A DNA stretch of 64,000 nucleotides from Synergistaceae bacterium (lineage in GTDB: Bacteria > Synergistota > Synergistia > Synergistales > Aminobacteriaceae), in assembly GCA_031277095.1 (NCBI GenBank), contig JAISLU010000093.1, positions 62,001-126,000 of the forward strand, read 5' to 3'. Of the stretch, positions 1 through 7,743 are shown one piece after another. Made by a program: the position numbers and the translations under genes. Below the pieces are notes generated by a model, which ran no database searches, had not been told where the DNA came from, and saw only the letters and a program-made list of their open reading frames with translations. Position 1 is the first letter of the stretch, and every line of letters starts with the position of its first letter.

Positions 1-934
1 CCTTCGGGCTGTTTTTGATGCGGTCGATGATGCTGGCTATGTGGTTCTTGATTTCCTTGGCGTCGCCGAAAAGGTCCATCCGCGTGGCCTGGAAGTAATG
101 GTTCATGTCGCTGCGTTTCTGATAGGAGTTATAGCCGGGGGTTCCTAGAGACAGCCCAGACGTCAGCAGTTCGACCAGCAATCCCAAGCCGTAGCCTTTG
201 TGTCCGCCCAGCGTCTCCGTAGCTCCTCCCAGGAAAAGCTGACCGCCGTAAGGGCTTTGGTCGAAACGGCTGATCTTCGCGATTTCCACGGCATTCTCGG
301 TGTCTTTCCCGTTTTCACCCACAGCCCAGCCTATCGGCATGACGCCGCTTCGGCGTGCGGCCACCTCGATCTTGCCCAAAGCTACGGTGGTCGTCGCCAT
401 GTCCAGCATAAAATGCGGCTTGCGTCCGGTGGGAATCGCCACGCAGATGGGATTGGTGCCCAAAAGCCGCTCGCGCCCGAACAAGGGGATAGACGCCCGC
501 AGGGTGTTCGTGAAAGACCAGCCGATGAGGCCCCGGTCGGCCATCTGCTCCGCCCAGTACCCGGCCATGCCGAAATGGCAGGAGGCTCTCACGGCGGTCA
601 TACAGGTTCCATTTGCCTCCGCTTTTTCGATGGTTTTCTCCACTGCGAACTTGGAGGTGGGAAAACCCGGCGCGCTGTTTCCGTTGATGACCAAAGAAAT
701 GGGGGTTTCGTGAACGATCTCCGCCGCCGCTTCCGGGTGATTCAGCCCCTTGGAGACCTCGTCGTGGTACATTCTGATGCGAGCCACTCCATGAGACGCA
801 TGGCCGCGGGCATCCGCCTCCACCAAGACCTTTGCCGTGATCTCGGCAGATTCCCTAGGGTATTTCAACCCTTTCTCCAGCATATTGACCATGTAACCGT
901 AAAGCTTGTCATAACTTATTGTCGTGCGTTCCAT
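1..934 (-). CDS. Malate/L-lactate (Ldh2) family dehydrogenase, partial
   Basis: The gene runs off the left edge; 311 N-terminal residues are visible from ATG at 934. The reading shows hallmarks of the Ldh2 (MDH-II) NAD(P)-dependent 2-hydroxyacid dehydrogenases: GHASHGVAR near residue 45, LDMATT near 175 and GGHKGYGL near 240. The family oxidises malate, L-lactate, (R)-sulfolactate, ureidoglycolate or similar 2-hydroxy acids in the cytosol, and substrate cannot be told from sequence alone. An ATG 10 bases upstream is out of frame and stops quickly, so 934 is preferred. The roughly 40 C-terminal residues expected for the family lie outside the window. It is transcribed in the same direction as the formimidoyltransferase that starts at 2026. 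Confidence 0.85.
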   Translation of the reverse strand, partial: MERTTISYDKLYGYMVNMLEKGLKYPRESAEITAKVLVEADARGHASHGVARIRMYHDEVSKGLNHPEAAAEIVHETPISLVINGNSAPGFPTSKFAVEKTIEKAEANGTCMTAVRASCHFGMAGYWAEQMADRGLIGWSFTNTLRASIPLFGRERLLGTNPICVAIPTGRKPHFMLDMATTTVALGKIEVAARRSGVMPIGWAVGENGKDTENAVEIAKISRFDQSPYGGQLFLGGATETLGGHKGYGLGLLVELLTSGLSLGTPGYNSYQKRSDMNHYFQATRMDLFGDAKEIKNHIASIIDRIKNSPK

Positions 935-1123
935 CGTTCAACATCCCCCTTTACAGCAATAAAAACACCCAATTTTTCAACTAATGCACAGTTCCTCAAT
1001 TATTGCTTCGCTCGATTACTTTATAGAATTTGAGGCTTTTTTTCAACCCCCAACTTGAGATTCCCGCCAAGGACTGAAGCTGGACGCGGCAGACGAAAGT
1101 CCGACGCAATGGGAAACCCCGTT

Positions 1124-2026
1124 TCACTCTTCGAGCAGCCGAGCTTCCAGGATCTGTTCGCGCTTGAAGCCCTCTATGCGCAGGTAGAAAGCGGCGGCGT
1201 CCGTCAGCGCCTGCATAGGGGTCAGCCCGATGATCTCGCTGCCCGCCACGCTGACCCCGTAGCGCGCGGCTTCGGACTTCACCGTCTCGAATACGCGATG
1301 GAGAGGAGTGGCGGTGTAGTCCGTCATGTTGATGGAGACCTGGGCGATCTTCCGGTCGTCCAGCAGCAGGCCGATGGCGCGGCAGTTCACGTAACCGCCC
1401 TTGGCCGCGCGGATGGTCTGGGCAATCTTCTTCGCGACGGCGATATCCGGGGTGTTCAGGTTGATGTTGAACGCCACCAGAAACGGCCGTACCCCCACGA
1501 CCGTAGCGCCCGCCGTGGGGTGCATCGCCCGAGGGCCCTCGTCCGGCGCCCGTTCGGGCGTCTTTATGGCTTCCTTCAGGCCCTCGTACTCGCCTTTACG
1601 CACGTCGGGCAGTGCCTTCATGCTTGCCCGTCGGGCCGCGGCCTCGTAGAAGTACACCGGGATGGAGAGTTTTTCGGCGATCTCTTTGCCCAATTCATGA
1701 GCCAGGACCACGCACTCCTCCATTGTGACCCTGCTGACGGGGACAAAGGGAATCACGTCCGTGGCGCCGACCCGGGGATGCCCTCCCTTGTGTTTTTCCA
1801 TGTCGATCAGCTCGGCCGCCTTGGCGCAACAGGCAAACGCCGCCTTTTTGGCCGGTTGAGGCTCACCCACGAACGTCAAAACCGTCCGGTTGTGATCGGC
1901 GTCGGAAGAGTAATCCAATACCTTCACTCCCGGCACGGCACGGGCCGCATCCACAATGGCGCCGACGACCTCCGGCCGACGACCCTCGCTGAAATTGGGC
2001 ACGCATTCCACTAATTGAGCCGCCAT
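1124..2026 (-). CDS. ftcD: Glutamate formimidoyltransferase
   Basis: A 300-residue protein matching the formiminotransferase N- and C-subdomains. It opens with LVECVPNFSEGR and carries the MEKHKGGHPRVGA segment near residue 80, which belongs to the folate and catalytic region of this family. The enzyme moves the formimino group of N-formimino-L-glutamate to tetrahydrofolate, the last carbon step of histidine breakdown. The length equals the transferase part only; the cyclodeaminase domain of the bifunctional vertebrate enzyme is absent, as is usual in bacteria. No other histidine-utilisation gene lies beside it in this window. The start has no strong ribosome-binding site. Confidence 0.93.
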   Translation of the reverse strand: MAAQLVECVPNFSEGRRPEVVGAIVDAARAVPGVKVLDYSSDADHNRTVLTFVGEPQPAKKAAFACCAKAAELIDMEKHKGGHPRVGATDVIPFVPVSRVTMEECVVLAHELGKEIAEKLSIPVYFYEAAARRASMKALPDVRKGEYEGLKEAIKTPERAPDEGPRAMHPTAGATVVGVRPFLVAFNINLNTPDIAVAKKIAQTIRAAKGGYVNCRAIGLLLDDRKIAQVSINMTDYTATPLHRVFETVKSEAARYGVSVAGSEIIGLTPMQALTDAAAFYLRIEGFKREQILEARLLEE

Positions 2027-2144
2027 TGTCCTATACCCCTAAGGCCGAGCCGATATTTTTCGATCTTTCCGGCTTCCGTGATCATACTGTTCATTATTTA
2101 CGTCCTCCCTGATCGATTTTCCACTTTCTGGCTTCATTATAACA

Positions 2145-2169
2145 ACACCCCCGGCAAAGGCGGGGGTGT
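2145..2169 (-). terminator. Hairpin terminator after the SDR gene
   Basis: A perfect 9-bp stem (ACACCCCCG pairing with CGGGGGTGT) around a 7-base loop lies about 30 bases past the stop codon of the minus-strand SDR gene. There is no clear U-tract in that direction, so Rho-independent termination is likely but not certain. Confidence 0.6.
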
Positions 2170-2200
2170 ATGTCGGGGACGCAAAAAGCGAGGCAATGAA

Positions 2201-2926
2201 TTACAGCCGCATCCCTCCGTTGACGCTCAGGACGTGACCCGTGACATAGCTGCTTTCGTCGCTGGCCAGGAACAGCGCGGCTCGCGCGATTTCCTCCGGC
2301 TGACCCAGGCGTCCCAGCATCGTCAGCGAGGCAAACTTGTCGAGAAGATCCTGAGGAACGGTCTTCATCATGTCCGTCATGATGTATCCCGGAGCTATGG
2401 CGTTTGCGCGGACGGCGGCGCCTTTGCGGGCGAATTCCTTCGCCCAGGTCTTCGCCATGCCGATGACCCCTGCCTTGCTGGCCGCGTAGTTGGTCTGCCC
2501 GATGTTGCCGAACTCGCCCACCACCGAGGAGATGTTAATGATGGAACCGGACCCTTTTTCCATCATCAGGGGACCTATGAGGCGCGCCATGTTGAAGACG
2601 CCCTTCAAGTTCACGTCGATGACGGCGTTCCACAGGTCGTCGGTCATCTTTTGGATCAGGGCGTCGCGGGTGATGCCGGCGTTGTTCACCAGGACGTCGA
2701 TTTTGCCGTGTTTGGCGACGATGGCGTCCACCACTTGTTTACAGTTGTCCGGGTCGGTCACGTTCAGCTTGACGAACTCCACACCGGGCGCCTCATAGGA
2801 CGGAGGGTTCATATCGGCGGCTATGGCCACCGCGCCCTCGGAGGCGAACAGCTTGCAGCACTCCGCTCCAATGCCGGCCGATCCCCCTGTTACCACCGCA
2901 ATTTTCCCTTCCAGACGTTTCGACAT
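2201..2926 (-). CDS. SDR-family 3-oxoacyl (acetoacetyl-CoA/ACP) reductase, FabG-like
   Basis: A 241-residue classical short-chain dehydrogenase. It has the cofactor motif TGGSAGIG at residues 13-20, NNAG near 85, the catalytic Ser in INISS near 138 and the Tyr-Lys pair in YAASKAG near 152. It ends with the SVNGGM segment typical of FabG/PhbB proteins. The family reduces 3-oxoacyl thioesters with NAD(P)H in the cytosol. Its neighbours upstream in the same transcript are a CoA-transferase and a KAS III-like enzyme. That context favours acetoacetyl-CoA or another short 3-oxoacyl-CoA over a housekeeping fatty-acid role, which is inference. AGGAGGT precedes the start codon. Confidence 0.85.
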   Translation of the reverse strand: MSKRLEGKIAVVTGGSAGIGAECCKLFASEGAVAIAADMNPPSYEAPGVEFVKLNVTDPDNCKQVVDAIVAKHGKIDVLVNNAGITRDALIQKMTDDLWNAVIDVNLKGVFNMARLIGPLMMEKGSGSIINISSVVGEFGNIGQTNYAASKAGVIGMAKTWAKEFARKGAAVRANAIAPGYIMTDMMKTVPQDLLDKFASLTMLGRLGQPEEIARAALFLASDESSYVTGHVLSVNGGMRL

Positions 2927-2949
2927 AACAAAGACCTCCTGAATATAAA

Positions 2950-2986
2950 TAAAATAAAATCCTCAAGATAAGTAAAATAAAATCCT
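2950..2986. repeat. Imperfect direct repeat in the SDR leader
   Basis: The 14-mer TAAAATAAAATCCT occurs at 2950-2963 and 2973-2986, a period of 23. It lies between the CoA-transferase stop and the SDR ribosome-binding site. Confidence 0.8.
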
Positions 2987-2994
2987 GTGGGGCG

Positions 2995-4308
2995 CTAGAT
3001 CCAATATTGCAGGTCTTTCGCGGCGGCCCGCAGCTCTTCCCGAAACTTCGGGTGCGCGATGGAGATCAGAAGCTCGGCGCGCTCCCGCAGGGTGGTTCCC
3101 CGCAAATTTACTGCACCGTGTTCGGTGGCGACCCAGTCCACGTCGTTCCGGGAAAGGGAGACGGCGGCGCCCTGACGAAGCATCGGGACGATCTTCGATA
3201 TCTCCTCTTTTTCTCCGCTTTCCGCGTTTTTCACTGTGGCCGTACTGTAAAGCGCGATAATGCTGCGCCCGTTTTTGCTTCTCTGAGCGCCCACGGCGGT
3301 GTCGCTCTGACCTCCTGTGCCGGATATCTGCATGGGGCCCACGCTTTCGCTGCAGCACTGCCCCGTCAGGTCGATCTCCACCGATGTATTGATGCTCACC
3401 TGGTTGTCGTTGCCGGCGATGACGTAGGGGTCGTTGACCCAACTGCCCCGGCTCACCAGAATGTCCGGGTTTTCGTTCATGAACTCGTACATTTCCTGGC
3501 TGCCCAGCGCGAAAGCGCACACCACCTTCCCCACGTTCATCTGTTTCTTGCTGCCGTTCACCACGCCTTTTCTCATCAGGTTCATGATGCCCGTGGTCAT
3601 CATCTCCGTGTGGATGCCCAGGTCTTTTTTCTCGGCCAAAAACTCGCAGACGGCGTTGGGGATACCGCCGATCCCCACCTGAATGCAGTCGCCGTCGTTG
3701 ATGAGTCCGGCAATGTATCTGCCGATCGCCCGATCTTTTTCGTTGGGTGCCACGTCGGGAATGGTGGGGAGGAAATAGTCGCACTCCACTACGTAGTCCA
3801 CGTCGTCCCATTCGAGGAAGTTGTCGCCGAAGCTGCGGGGCGCGTGAGGGGTGATCTCTAAAATGACGATATCGGCCATCTTCGCGATCTCCTCTTCGTA
3901 AACGTTGCCGCAGGAAAAACGGACGCGGCCGCTCTCCTCCGGCATCGAAGCCGAGCAGACGAATACGTTGGCCTTTTTGTGACAGTTGCGTTTCGAGCCC
4001 GCAAAGTGCAGGTGGTTGGGGATGAAGGAGACTCTGCCGGTCTTGTGCAGCTTACGCAATGCCGGGGTGTAGAACCAGGAGTCCAGCATGAAAGCCTTCT
4101 CCAGATACTTTTCCGAAAGGTATTCTCCGGGGGCCGTGGGGAGACAACTGGTGACGGTGACGTCCTCCACCCGGCCGGCGATAGTATGAAGGCGGGCAAG
4201 GAACTCCACCGGCTCCGCTCCTGCCATGCCCACGGTGATGTTATCGCCCGACTTCACCTTGCTCAGCGCCTGTTCCACCGTAATTTTTTTCGAACTGTAG
4301 TCAAACAT
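2995..4308 (-). CDS. Acetyl-CoA hydrolase/transferase family CoA-transferase
   Basis: A 437-residue protein of the acetyl-CoA hydrolase / 4-hydroxybutyrate (butyrate:acetate) CoA-transferase family. Visible features are the VGIGGIPNAV glycine-rich loop near residue 215, the EIDLTGQ segment near 310, GTGGQSD near 330 and the C-terminal VATEHGAVNLRG stretch. Such enzymes move CoA between acyl-CoA and a carboxylate, commonly acetate, through a glutamyl-CoA intermediate, in the cytosol. It lies between a KAS III-like gene and an SDR reductase in one minus-strand transcription unit, so a short-chain 3-oxoacid or butyrate-type acid is a reasonable substrate. The exact acyl group is not predictable from the sequence. 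Confidence 0.88.
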   Translation of the reverse strand: MFDYSSKKITVEQALSKVKSGDNITVGMAGAEPVEFLARLHTIAGRVEDVTVTSCLPTAPGEYLSEKYLEKAFMLDSWFYTPALRKLHKTGRVSFIPNHLHFAGSKRNCHKKANVFVCSASMPEESGRVRFSCGNVYEEEIAKMADIVILEITPHAPRSFGDNFLEWDDVDYVVECDYFLPTIPDVAPNEKDRAIGRYIAGLINDGDCIQVGIGGIPNAVCEFLAEKKDLGIHTEMMTTGIMNLMRKGVVNGSKKQMNVGKVVCAFALGSQEMYEFMNENPDILVSRGSWVNDPYVIAGNDNQVSINTSVEIDLTGQCCSESVGPMQISGTGGQSDTAVGAQRSKNGRSIIALYSTATVKNAESGEKEEISKIVPMLRQGAAVSLSRNDVDWVATEHGAVNLRGTTLRERAELLISIAHPKFREELRAAAKDLQYWI

Positions 4309-4353
4309 CTGGGCCGTCCTTTCTCAATCATACTTTTCTCAATATATACTTTT

Positions 4354-4381
4354 TATGCTCTTCAATTTATGCTCTTCAATA
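4354..4381. repeat. 14-bp tandem repeat in the CoA-transferase leader
   Basis: Two copies of TATGCTCTTCAATt, 14 bp each, lie in the AT-rich leader just upstream of the CoA-transferase start. They are flanked at 4321-4345 by a second imperfect repeat of TTCTCAAT. Confidence 0.8.
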
Positions 4382-4432
4382 CTTTTTATAAACTCTTTAT
4401 AAAAATGTCACCCTGATCCTTATCGCCGCGGC

Positions 4433-5458
4433 TCATTTGCCCCAGCGCACGCAGGTGGAGGCCCATACGTAACCGATGCCGGCCGCGATCATGGTCACCA
4501 GGGTGCCGTCTTTGATCTTGCCCTGTTCGATCCCCAGAGCCAAAGAAAGAATTTGGTCGATCTGCCCCATGTGCCCGTAGTCCTCCAGATAAAAGCTCTG
4601 TTCGGGTTTGAGCCCCAGCTCCGCGATCATGGACAGGTGCTGGCTTCGTTTGAAATGCAAGATGGCGAGGTAACCGATGTCTTTTCGGGTGAGGCCGCCG
4701 CTTTTGCGCAGGCTTTCGTCGATACAACGATACCAGTTCGAGACGCTCACCTCGTTCAATCGGGTTTTCATATGCCCGGGGTTCATCACCCGCAGGGACT
4801 TGTAGCCCTCCTCGACGTTTTCGGAGGTGAAAGGCCTTGCGATGCCGCCGATTTCCACACCGGCGTCCCGGGCCAGGGAGCCGTCGGCCATGACGTGACT
4901 TCCCAGAACGAGGTTTTTGTCCATGCCCTTTTGTAAAATGAGAGCGCCGCCGCCGGCCGACAGGTTGTACATCATGCTCATGTCTTTGTCGGTGTAGTCC
5001 ACAAAATCGCCGTTACGGTAGCCCCCGGCAATCAGGACCGTCTTTATCTCGTCGTCCGCGTTCAGCATGTCTTTTGCCATTTTAATGGCGGTACAGGTGG
5101 TGCAGCAGCGGTTCGCCACATCGATGCCCCATGCGTTCACCGCCCCGATTTTGTCTTGGATGTAGAGAGCCGAGGTTGTGAGGGGATATTCTTTCCACTC
5201 TTCACCCATGCAGAGGATCACGTCGATTTCTTTCGGGTCCAGCCCCGTGCGCTTCAGGGCGTCCTGGGCGGCGAATGCTCCCATTTCCTGAGTTCCGTCG
5301 TCCGTCCCCGGTATCGTCTTTTTCACGATGCCCAGCTTCTCCACTACGGCGTCCTCGCTCCATACGCCCTTCGTCGCCTCCGATATCTCCTTCGCGGTCA
5401 TGACCCGCCGAGGCAGATACAATCCGTAACCCAGAACTCCGACTTGCTCTTTCCCCAC
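4433..5458 (-). CDS. KAS III-like (FabH-family) 3-oxoacyl synthase with atypical triad
   Basis: About 341 residues with thiolase fold and KAS III layout. It opens with GVLGYGLYLP, carries the predicted nucleophile in the NRCCTTCTA segment, a His in LAILHFKRSQ and a C-terminal GIGYVWAS glycine loop. The position normally held by the KAS III Asn (YGN) reads DYGHMGQ, so the apparent triad is Cys-His-His. I chose GTG at 5458, preceded by AAAGGGG. The longer reading from 5521 would translate a 14-bp tandem repeat into an unlikely N-terminus. It is the first gene of the unit with the CoA-transferase and SDR. It probably makes or breaks a C-C bond on a short acyl thioester; the substrate is unknown. 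Confidence 0.8.
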   Translation of the reverse strand: MGKEQVGVLGYGLYLPRRVMTAKEISEATKGVWSEDAVVEKLGIVKKTIPGTDDGTQEMGAFAAQDALKRTGLDPKEIDVILCMGEEWKEYPLTTSALYIQDKIGAVNAWGIDVANRCCTTCTAIKMAKDMLNADDEIKTVLIAGGYRNGDFVDYTDKDMSMMYNLSAGGGALILQKGMDKNLVLGSHVMADGSLARDAGVEIGGIARPFTSENVEEGYKSLRVMNPGHMKTRLNEVSVSNWYRCIDESLRKSGGLTRKDIGYLAILHFKRSQHLSMIAELGLKPEQSFYLEDYGHMGQIDQILSLALGIEQGKIKDGTLVTMIAAGIGYVWASTCVRWGK

Positions 5459-5470
5459 TCTACAAATCCC

Positions 5471-5512
5471 CTTTCCTGCATATTCTTTCCTGTATATTCT
5501 TCTCTGCATATT
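5471..5512. repeat. 14-bp tandem repeat, three copies, KAS III-like leader
   Basis: Three adjacent 14-bp units (CTTTCCTGCATATT, CTTTCCTGTATATT, CTTCTCTGCATATT) lie just upstream of the ribosome-binding site of the KAS III-like gene, between it and the palindrome at 5531. Confidence 0.92.
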
Positions 5513-5530
5513 AATGGGCAACCCGGGATC

Positions 5531-5554
5531 GAATATGACATTGTTGTCATATTC
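5531..5554. promoter_or_regulatory. Palindromic operator over the minus-strand start site
   Basis: A perfect inverted repeat with 10-bp arms (GAATATGACA / TGTCATATTC) separated by TTGT. It begins 6 bases beyond the minus-strand -10 box at 5561-5566, so it covers the expected transcription start of the KAS III-like operon. Its core TGACA-N4-TGTCA recurs at 5723, in front of livH, which suggests one dimeric repressor controls both transcripts. The regulator is not identifiable. Confidence 0.7.
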
Positions 5555-5560
5555 ATTTTT

Positions 5561-5589
5561 AGTATAACAGGGCTAATTGATGATTTCAA
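5561..5589 (-). promoter_or_regulatory. Sigma-70-type promoter for the KAS III-like operon
   Basis: On the minus strand TTGAAA (5584-5589) is followed after exactly 17 bases by TATACT (5561-5566), close to consensus. It reads toward the KAS III-like gene starting at 5458. Confidence 0.75.
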
Positions 5590-5639
5590 TAAAATAATTC
5601 TCGGCTTATTGCCAAAAGCAAAATAGCAGTTATAATTAT

Positions 5640-5666
5640 TTGACACATTCCTGTAAACGGTATAGC
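5640..5666 (+). promoter_or_regulatory. Possible promoter for the livHMGF operon
   Basis: A consensus TTGACA at 5640-5645 is followed by TATAGC at 5661, a short spacing of 15, or TAGCTT at spacing 17. The -35 box is good and the -10 box is uncertain. It would place the 5723 palindrome in the leader of the liv transcript. Confidence 0.4.
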
Positions 5667-5722
5667 TTTTGAATTTCTTGGGGCGAGGCGTCAATGTTTC
5701 GCAGATAAAGGAGAGGATAAAG

Positions 5723-5736
5723 TGACAATATTGTCA
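5723..5736. promoter_or_regulatory. Second palindromic operator-like site, upstream of livH
   Basis: TGACAATATTGTCA is a perfect 14-bp palindrome sharing the TGACA-N4-TGTCA core with the site at 5531-5554. It lies 69 bases before the livH start. Confidence 0.6.
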
Positions 5737-5804
5737 TTAAAGGGCGGAGCAGAAGGCTCGTGTTTTCGTGATACGGCCTCTTCCGGCTTGGGAGGGGGGA
5801 CGTT

Positions 5805-6692
5805 GTGAGCAACGAGTTGGGGACCATCCTGCAATTGTTCATGCGGAGTTTGGAAACGGGCAGCGTATACGCCCTTGCCGCGTTGGGCATCATCATCATT
5901 TATCGAACCAGCAACATCGTGCATTTCGCTCAGGGTTCCCTGGGCATGTTCAACACCTTCGTGGTCACTTACGTTTTTTTGTCCTTCCGTCTGCCTCTGT
6001 GGGCCTCCACATTGTGCGGCGTCGCCGCCGCCATCGCCACGGGATTTCTGGTGGACTTCCTCATCATCCGTCACACCAAAAAAGTTTCCCCCTTGGCCAA
6101 ACAAATCATCACCCTGGGGCTCATCATGGTCTTTCTCGGCCTGGCGCCGATGTTGTTCGGGGTGGACCCGCTGTCGCTGCCCCGTTTTCTTCAAAGCGGA
6201 GATTTCAGCCTGGGGATCGCGGCCATTTCCCACAACGCCGTCCTGAACATCAGCCTGGGCCTCGTGCTGATGGGAATCCTGTTTTACGTGCTGCAGAAAA
6301 CGAAGATGGGCCTGGCCGTCCGGACCACCGCCTCGAACGAGCCCGTAGCCCGTCTGATGGGGGTGCCCACCCGACGGGTGACTTTGGCGGCCTGGGCTCT
6401 GGCGGGGGTGCTGGGTTGTCTTTCCGGGGTGATGATCGCCCCCACCACCACCGTGACCACCAGCCTGATGGACGCCGTTCAGGTGAACGCCTTGTTCGGG
6501 TGCGTGCTGGGCGGTTTCCAGACCTTCTACGGTCCGGTGCTGGGGGCCTACATCATCGGCGTGGGCCGCAACTTTCTGGTGTACTACGTCAGCTCCATTT
6601 GGGGCGAGCAAATCATGTACCTGCTCATCCTGATCTTTCTCATCTTCCGCCCCAACGGCCTCATTGGCACAAAATTCGTCAAGAAAGTGTAG
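5805..6692 (+). CDS. livH: Branched-chain amino-acid ABC transporter permease LivH (set 1)
   Basis: A 295-residue polytopic membrane protein with about eight hydrophobic segments and the LivH signature GSVYALAALGIIIIY near residue 20 and IVHFAQGSLGM near 40. The C-terminus ends IFRPNGLIG-x-K-FV-KK, typical of LivH. It forms the inner-membrane channel with LivM. The start is GTG after GGGAGGGGGG. First gene of a five-gene operon, livH-livM-livG-livF-binding protein, controlled from the divergent region that holds two palindromes. Specificity within the family (branched-chain amino acids, amides, urea, aromatic acids) depends on the binding protein. Confidence 0.92.
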   Translation: MSNELGTILQLFMRSLETGSVYALAALGIIIIYRTSNIVHFAQGSLGMFNTFVVTYVFLSFRLPLWASTLCGVAAAIATGFLVDFLIIRHTKKVSPLAKQIITLGLIMVFLGLAPMLFGVDPLSLPRFLQSGDFSLGIAAISHNAVLNISLGLVLMGILFYVLQKTKMGLAVRTTASNEPVARLMGVPTRRVTLAAWALAGVLGCLSGVMIAPTTTVTTSLMDAVQVNALFGCVLGGFQTFYGPVLGAYIIGVGRNFLVYYVSSIWGEQIMYLLILIFLIFRPNGLIGTKFVKKV

Positions 6693-6705
6693 GGGGTGCG
6701 ATCTA

Positions 6706-7743
6706 ATGAACGAAAGAAACGATTCGTCTCTCGCGAACGCAAAACCTGCGCTGTGGAAGAACCCTTACCTGGGCTTCATCCTCTTCGGCCTGCTCATCTC
6801 CACTCTGCCGCTCTTTGCGGGATGGGGGCTGATGAAGAACAGCACTCTGAACTATATCGGCAGCGTGCTGGTGTACACCGTGGCGGCCTTGGGGCTGAAC
6901 CTCCTGCTGGGCTACGCCGGCCTCATCTCCCTGGGAACGGCCGGGTTCATGGGCCTCGGCTCCTACATCGCCGCCTACGTCACGAAGGACATGGGCATGT
7001 CTTTCTGGGCGGCGGCGGCGGCGGCCGTACTCATCCCCACCCTTATCGGGCTCCTCATCGGGCTCGTCTCCCTGCGCATAGAGGGCATTTACCTGGCCAT
7101 CGCCACCCTGTGCGTGTCCGAAATTCTGCTGAAGAGCTTCGAGCAGGCGGACTCCATCACAGGAGGAATGCAGGGCAAGAGCGTCTCCTACCCCGTCATC
7201 TTCGGACACACCTTCAACCGCAGCACCACCTACCTCCTGTTGGTGGTGGTCCTCACCTTGGTGATGATATTGACCCACAACTTCGTGAACGGCCACAAAG
7301 GCCGCGCCCTCCACGCCATGCGAGGCAGCGAGGTGGCGGCCCAGGCCATGGGCGTCAACCTGCTGCAGTATCGCCTCATCGCCTTTTCTCTGGCCACGGC
7401 CTATTCCGCCCTTTCCGGAGTGCTGTACGTTTTCTTCGTCAAGTTCTCCTATCCCTCGGTCTGGAACCTGACCCTCTCCCTCCTGGTGCTGGCTGCGGTG
7501 GTCATCGGGGGTCTCCGCTCCATCTACGGCACCGTGGTGGGCGCCTTCGTGGTGTGGGCCGTGCCGGACCTCATCCTCAAGAACATCCCGGTGCTGGGGC
7601 GCATCAACGGCCTGCCCTACATTTTCAACGGCATTTTGATCATCTTGGTGGTCATGTTCGCCCCCCAGGGCATTTCCGGTTTATGGCAGGCGAAATTCGC
7701 CCGGAAGAAAAAAGAACGGGAAAACGGGAAGGAGGCCGAATGA
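6706..7743 (+). CDS. livM: Branched-chain amino-acid ABC transporter permease LivM (set 1)
   Basis: About 345 residues with multiple membrane spans and the LivM pattern: NLLLGYAGLISLGTAGFMG near residue 65, GIYLAIATL near 125 and a C-terminal APQGISGLW. ATG at 6706 with AGGGGGTG upstream is preferred to the earlier in-frame start at 6664, which lies inside livH. LivM pairs with LivH to form the transmembrane channel. It overlaps livG by 4 bases (ATGA), so the two are translationally coupled. Confidence 0.92.
   Translation: MNERNDSSLANAKPALWKNPYLGFILFGLLISTLPLFAGWGLMKNSTLNYIGSVLVYTVAALGLNLLLGYAGLISLGTAGFMGLGSYIAAYVTKDMGMSFWAAAAAAVLIPTLIGLLIGLVSLRIEGIYLAIATLCVSEILLKSFEQADSITGGMQGKSVSYPVIFGHTFNRSTTYLLLVVVLTLVMILTHNFVNGHKGRALHAMRGSEVAAQAMGVNLLQYRLIAFSLATAYSALSGVLYVFFVKFSYPSVWNLTLSLLVLAAVVIGGLRSIYGTVVGAFVVWAVPDLILKNIPVLGRINGLPYIFNGILIILVVMFAPQGISGLWQAKFARKKKERENGKEAE

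Noticed and set aside
5459-5521. N-terminal extension of the KAS III-like protein to ATG 5521
   Set aside because: It would translate three copies of a 14-bp leader repeat; GTG 5458 with AAAGGGG upstream fits the family start.
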